The translations under genes were made by a program, and so were the position numbers. Positions 59,505 through 64,000 of a stretch of DNA of 64,000 nucleotides are shown in pieces. Numbering within the stretch: position 1 is the stretch's first letter; each line of letters opens with the position of its first letter. The DNA lies in assembly GCF_040802235.1 (NCBI RefSeq), contig NC_133157.1:88584001-88648000 (forward strand). Reading direction: 5' to 3'. The stretch comes from Manis javanica (lineage: Eukaryota; Chordata; Mammalia; Pholidota; Manidae). Below the pieces are notes generated by a model, which made no database searches, was not told the DNA's origin, and saw only the letters and a list, made by a program, of their open reading frames with translations.

Positions 59505-59690
59505 CCCAGGAGACCACGCCTCCAAATCTGGTCTTGGTCTGCCCCTGACTTGGCATGTGACTGTTTGAGTCACTTAATCCCCTGGTGCCTCAGTTTCCAT
59601 ATTTGTAATGCAAGAATACCTGACTGACCTCATTTCACTGAATTATCCTGAGGGTGAAAAGGAAAGAATCATGGAAGAACTTTTAAAAGT
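59505..59690 (-). repeat. MIR SINE, reverse orientation
   Basis: TGACTGTTTGAGTCACTTAAT, CCTCAGTTTCCATATTTGTAA and the CTGAATTATCCTGAGGG block are the MIR reverse complement. Confidence 0.82.
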
Positions 59691-59694
59691 TAAA

Positions 59695-60118
59695 AGCTGA
59701 AACATTAAACAAATGCTTAATGTATGAGGCAGTAATCTTTTTTTTTCACATGAAGACATGCCCAGGCTGAACTCATAGAAATGGCGCAACAGTGATTGCC
59801 AGGGTTGGTGGGGAAATGGGGCGAGGCTGGTGAAAGGGCACAAACTTTCAGCTGTAAGATCTGAACGTCTGAGGATCTAATGTAAAACATGATGTAATTG
59901 TTAACACTGTATCATATCACTGAAATTTGCTAAGAGAACAGACCTTAAGTGTTCTGACCAAAAAAACCAGAACACTAAATACGTGAGGTGACAGATGTGA
60001 CACCTCAACGTGGGAATCCTCCTGTAATGTCTACCTCCATCAGGCCATCACATCATACACTTTAAGTATATTACAGTTTTGTCGATTATGCCTCCATAAA
60101 GCTGTAGGACAAAAAGGG
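59695..60118 (+). mobile_element. Old L1 3' UTR (L1M class)
   Basis: TTGCCAGGGTTGGTGGGGA, GATCTAATGTAAAACATGA, GAAATTTGCTAAGAGAACAG, TTAAGTGTTCTGACC and CAATTATGCCTC-like end with ATAAAGCTG are L1M 3' landmarks in sense orientation. MLT1 follows directly. Confidence 0.8.
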
Positions 60119-60152
60119 AGCAAAGATATGCCAGATATTAGTATTAGTTGAC

Positions 60153-60534
60153 TGTATTAGCATGCTAAGGATGCTGTAACAAGTACCGTAACACATGCAG
60201 CTTAAACAACAAAAGTTTATTCTCTCCCAGTCCCGGAGCCTAGAAGTCCAAGATCAAGGCACTGGCAGGGCTGGTTCTCCTGAGGTCTCTCTCCTTGGTA
60301 TGTAGACACCCACGTCATCTCCCTATGACCTCACATCTTCCCACTGCCTGTTTGTGCCCTAATCTCCTCTTCTTAAGGGGACACCAGTCAGATTGGATTA
60401 GGTCTTGGGGAAACCTTATTTTGACTATTACCTCTCTGAATGCCCCATCTCCAAATACAGCCCCATTCTGAGGTCCTGGGGGATTAGAACCCCAAAACAT
60501 GCATTTTGAGAGGACACAGTTCAGCCCAGAAGCA
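60153..60534 (-). mobile_element. MLT1-type LTR (ERVL-MaLR), reverse orientation
   Basis: The reverse complement shows the MLT1 order also seen at 11097-11510. The plus strand reads TGTATTAGCATGCTAAGGATG, GGAGCCTAGAAGTCCAAGAT, TCTTAAGGGGACACCAGTC and CCATCTCCAAATACAG. Confidence 0.87.
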
Positions 60535-61585
60535 ACTTTAACTTTGCATAGTGAGTATTCGGTGGAGTTTTAATAAAGCTCCTATATTTTTTTATCCACT
60601 CCATAAATCCAGCCAACTCTTAGGGTTTCCAACAGAAGATCATTTCAGAAATACCAGCACCACTCAATTAACAACATAAGCTGAGAAAGTTCATCCCTGG
60701 TCAATAGGATCAGACTCCAACATGATTCAAATAGATAGATGTTTTTACAGTATTTTTCAAGTTATAAAAATATAAAAGAAATACAGTGTAGAAGTACAGA
60801 AAGAAAATGTAAGGCTTCCCCTTCTCCAGTGTAAGATGATCAGTGTTCAGTGTGCACTTTTCCATATTAAAAATGCCTATATATGAAAATTACACTAAAA
60901 CACATGAACATATGGGTACTCCATCTGGAGGTATTTTCATACTCATTTTGCTTTTATCAGTAACTCATCATAATATCTAAGTTTCATGATGTAATTTCAG
61001 TGGAATGATATTTCACAACTCAAGATTACACATAATCAACACCTTTCAACAGGGGAGGGGCAAGTAATGTGCTTTCCACTTGCTGGTAACATCAGGAGGC
61101 TCTGGTGCTCAATTCCGTTCTCATGCAGACTGTGCTGGTGGGCAAACTTATAGGCATTTCCAAAGCCATTCCCTTTTGCCATATTCACAGATTCCCTTGC
61201 AGCTAGGGGTGGACATGTGGCCCCATGTGTCAGTGAAATGTAAAGTGTGACTCCTGAGAAAGAGCTGTCTCTCCTGACAAAGGAAAGGTGCCTATACTCT
61301 TCCCTGCTAACTAGATAAAGTCACAGGAGACCACAAAGCCCAGAGGAGAGCCCAGAAAACTGCAGGGTGCTTTGACATCCCAAGGAAGAAGAGTTCTCAG
61401 GAGTTGTATTACCCCTGAAGTTAGGAATGGCTATTCATCAAAATGCACCATTAGGTGGATAAATTGTCAATCCACAGATGGAGATAATCTCTATCTGTAC
61501 ATATAAGCAACAAGAGTCATAATCAGAATATATTAAAAACTCCTAAAAACCCATAAAAGAACAGACTTCACCATACAGGATATCT
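60535..61585. other. Intergenic DNA, no gene seen
   Basis: The piece at 61150-61260 (TTCCCTTGCAGCTAGGGGTGG, CATGTGGCCCCATGTG) resembles a common old repeat that I cannot name. No coding signal is present. Confidence 0.4.
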
Positions 61586-61589
61586 AATT

Positions 61590-62133
61590 GACTAATAAGA
61601 ATATGAAAAGTGCCTAGCATTCTTAGTTATCAGAGAAAAGCAAATTAAAATCACGGTGAAGTCCACTATACACCCATCAGAATGGTTAAAGTTAAAAGGC
61701 TGAAAATACCAAGTGTTGACAAAGCTATGGAGCATTGTTAGTAAAGAAGGTAAATTAGTATCAGGAATTGGAAACATGTCAGTATCTACTAAATATGGAC
61801 ATAATGCAACTCTTATTTTTTGTTACATATTCTTATTCTTATATATACCAGCTATTCTGCAGACATATGACCACACAAAAACCTGTACATGAATGTTCTG
61901 AGCAACATTACACAGAATAACTAAAAACTGGAAATGACATACATATCCATCAACCATGGAATAGATCAGTTAATCTTGGTATATTCATGCAGTGAAGTAT
62001 TGTATAACAATCCATGAACACTCTGAAGGGCATGAACAACCTGGGTGAATCTTACAAACAGTATTGCAAAAAGAAACTGGGCTTAAAAGTATACTGCATA
62101 ATTCCATTTATATATATATATATATATATATAA

Positions 62134-62191
<58 letters not shown>

Positions 62192-62430
62192 CTTTAAGGG
62201 CAAAACTACTCTGTAGAGTTAGAAGAGTGGTGATCTTTGAGAGGTGGGATATAGGGTACTTGGGGGAAGAGAGGAGGAGGGCTTTAGGATGCTGGCAAAA
62301 TTCTGTCTCCTGCTTTGGGTGGACTCACTTTATGAGATTGCCAAGCCATGCACTTGGGATTCTGCACTTTTCTGTACACATGCTATATTCAACTAACAAA
62401 AGTCATTGATTTAAAATATTGCACTTTAAG
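61590..62430 (+). mobile_element. Old L1 (L1ME-like), ORF2 end and 3' UTR
   Basis: ORF2 C-terminal phrases are present (GAGAAAAGCAAATTAAAATC, CACCCATCAGAATGGTTAAA, AACTGGAAATGACATACATA, CAGTGAAGTATTGTATAACA). A 3' UTR with GTGGTGATCTTTGAGAGGTG and a weak end follow. An expanded TA microsatellite splits it at 62108-62190. Confidence 0.8.
62108..62190. repeat. (TA)n microsatellite, interrupted
   Basis: About 12 TA units, then an AAATG break (62132-62136), then about 27 TA units. The open frame translating as repeated YI here is an artefact. Confidence 0.97.
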
Positions 62431-63689
62431 ATGAAGGATGGGAAGTTTGTGATCCAAATATATTTGCACTGTCCCTGTAAGCCACGAAGAGCTGGTAAGG
62501 GTTTTAAGTAGAAGTGGAGGGGTGTGCTGGGTTGTAACAGGACACAGAATCTCTGGTGGTGGAGAAGCAGAGGGAATGGTAGGAAAAGAGGGCAGGAGGC
62601 TGCTGCAGCAGCAGAGTAGGAAGGAGAAAAGGGGGATCCTGCTCCAGGGCCACTGCTGTGAAGACAGGATCATCCTGAGGGAGCATGAATCCCAGTGACC
62701 ATGTGAAATACAGGGCAGAGAAGGGCTGAGTTTTCTGGCAAATATGGCCAGACAGAGAGAATGAATCCAAGAAGATGAGGTGACGTGCAGCATGCTTCCA
62801 CCACTCCAACTGTGGTCACCCACAGCAGGGGCGGCATGACGCTGTGACAGAGCAGCAGCTCCCAGTCCTCCTCACCTGGCTGGCCCCTCAGCCCCTCCCG
62901 TGCTCTCATAGCCCAGTGGGAGGTGTCAGACACAGTCTCTGGGCCTCAGGGCTTAGCCAGATTTGCTGCCTCTGCCCCTTTAAGATTCCAAATCTCCTGT
63001 GCTCTCTACATCCTAGTATTTTTAACACCCAGAGATGTAAGGGGCGCCCTTCCAGCAGCAGCCAGGAAAAATTAAATGTAAAACTCCATTATCAAGTGAT
63101 CGAACAGCAGCACTAGAGCAGGACTGATGGAATTACAAGCCTCCTTTGAGGTGGACAGTGGTCGCTCCGTGACAGCGCCCACGAAGTGGTCTTGCCTAAA
63201 GGCAGGCCTGAGCCTAACTAAGAAAATAACCGAAGAAACCCGGAATCCAAATATGCTGAGAACAACCGGCCCACAGGGACTCTAAAAGAGACAACATCCT
63301 AGACAGAAGAAACGTGGCAACTATTGTAGATCAGAAGAGAATAAAGAGACAAGACCAAGTACAACCCCAGTGGGTTCCTCTTCCATGGCTTCTGGAGATC
63401 TCCCCGTGCTGGGATGGCATGTCAGGAAGGAAGAGATGGTGGTCCGAGATGCTGCAAAGAGCTGTTTGGATTACTGGATTTTTTAACATGGAGTGGGTAT
63501 TTGGTTAGTTTTTTTTAATAAGCAGGAGGAAGCTTGAAGGAACACCTGAGTAGTTATATACAATGCCAAGGAGCTGCTCCTGGAGAGATCTGAGCTGCAG
63601 AGTGAGCTGTTCTGCAGTGGTGCTACCTCTTTTTGAACATGGGGGATGGAGAGGCTGCCATGTTAGCAGAAGTGGTCAGGAATACTGAC
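62431..63689. other. Intergenic DNA, no gene seen
   Basis: Overlapping frames on both strands (62389-62933) lack any domain. No repeat was recognised. Confidence 0.4.
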
Positions 63690-64000
63690 TGTGGTGATTA
63701 ATTTTATGAATCACCTTGACTGGATCATAGGGAGCTTGGGTATTTGGCTAACCATTATTTCTGGGTGTGTCTGTGAGGTTGTTTCCGGGTGAGATTAACA
63801 TTTGAATCAATAGACTGAGTAAAGAGACTGCCTCCTTGATGCAGATGGGCCTCAGCCAATCCATTGAAGGCCTGAATAGTAAAAAAGGCAGAGGAAGAAT
63901 TTATTCTCTGCCTGGCTGCCTGAGCTGGGATGTGGTCTCCTATCCTCAGGCTGGGAATTATGCCATCAGCACCCCTGGTTTTCAGCTTTCGGAATCAGCC
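63690..64000 (-). mobile_element. MLT2-type LTR (ERVL), reverse orientation, cut by window end
   Basis: The plus strand reads TGTGGTGATTAATTTTATGA, CACCTTGACTGGATCATAGG, GGTGTGTCTGTGAGGTTG, GAGATTAACATTTGAATCAA and CCAATCCATTGAAGGCCTGA. This is the reverse complement of the 3' half of an MLT2 LTR. The rest lies beyond the window. Confidence 0.8.

Overview
This is a mammalian nuclear-genome window built around one protein-coding gene, NFIL3 (E4BP4), on the + strand. It has a CpG-island promoter (about 34.05-35.48 kb), a non-coding exon 1 ending at a GTAAG donor at 35308, a 10.9-kb intron, and a single coding exon 2 (46172 to about 48030) holding an intact 462-codon reading frame and an AATAAA signal. 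No other intact cellular gene was recognised. Nearly all other open frames are L1 retrotransposon remnants or chance frames in GC-rich DNA. The organism is a placental mammal: MIR, L2, MLT1, MLT2, MER5 and L1M relics are all present. The 3' UTR and tail of the youngest L1s resemble those I associate with pangolins (Manis), and no lineage-specific SINE (Alu, B1, carnivore, ruminant or equine type) is seen in 64 kb, which would fit. The species is an inference, not a demonstration. Layout: 1-9.95 kb is young retroelement DNA. It holds the 3' end of one L1, an A-tailed retroviral env/3'-LTR fragment that looks like a retroposed ERV transcript, and a 6.35-kb full-length but dead L1 bounded by a 12-bp target-site duplication. 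11.1-19.6 kb is a nested repeat archive: an MLT1 LTR, then an old L1 split by an EIF1 processed pseudogene, an ERVL-type LTR and a short L1 tail. 19.6-34 kb is intergenic DNA with L1 tails, MIRs and a reverse-strand old L1 carrying a younger L1 insert with a 17-bp duplication. Upstream of NFIL3 lie a perfect IR1 nuclear-receptor-type palindrome (33261), a CACGTG E-box (33990) and a D-box/C-EBP-like site (34288), all plausible for a gene of the circadian and immune bZIP network. 35.3-46.2 kb is intron 1 with a second CpG island (about 37.3-37.9 kb) and a tetranucleotide microsatellite. 48-64 kb is non-coding, with an ERV1-type solo LTR, an inverted partial copy of it, MER5A, MIR, L1 tails, MLT1 and MLT2. 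NFIL3 is a bZIP repressor that competes with the PAR-bZIP activators (DBP, TEF, HLF) at D-boxes. The 5' leader of its coding exon has three tightly packed upstream ATGs, one in each frame, ahead of a main ATG in weak context, suggesting translational control. No wholly new biological system is evident. The most useful observations are regulatory motifs around NFIL3 and the retroposition and nesting history of the repeats.
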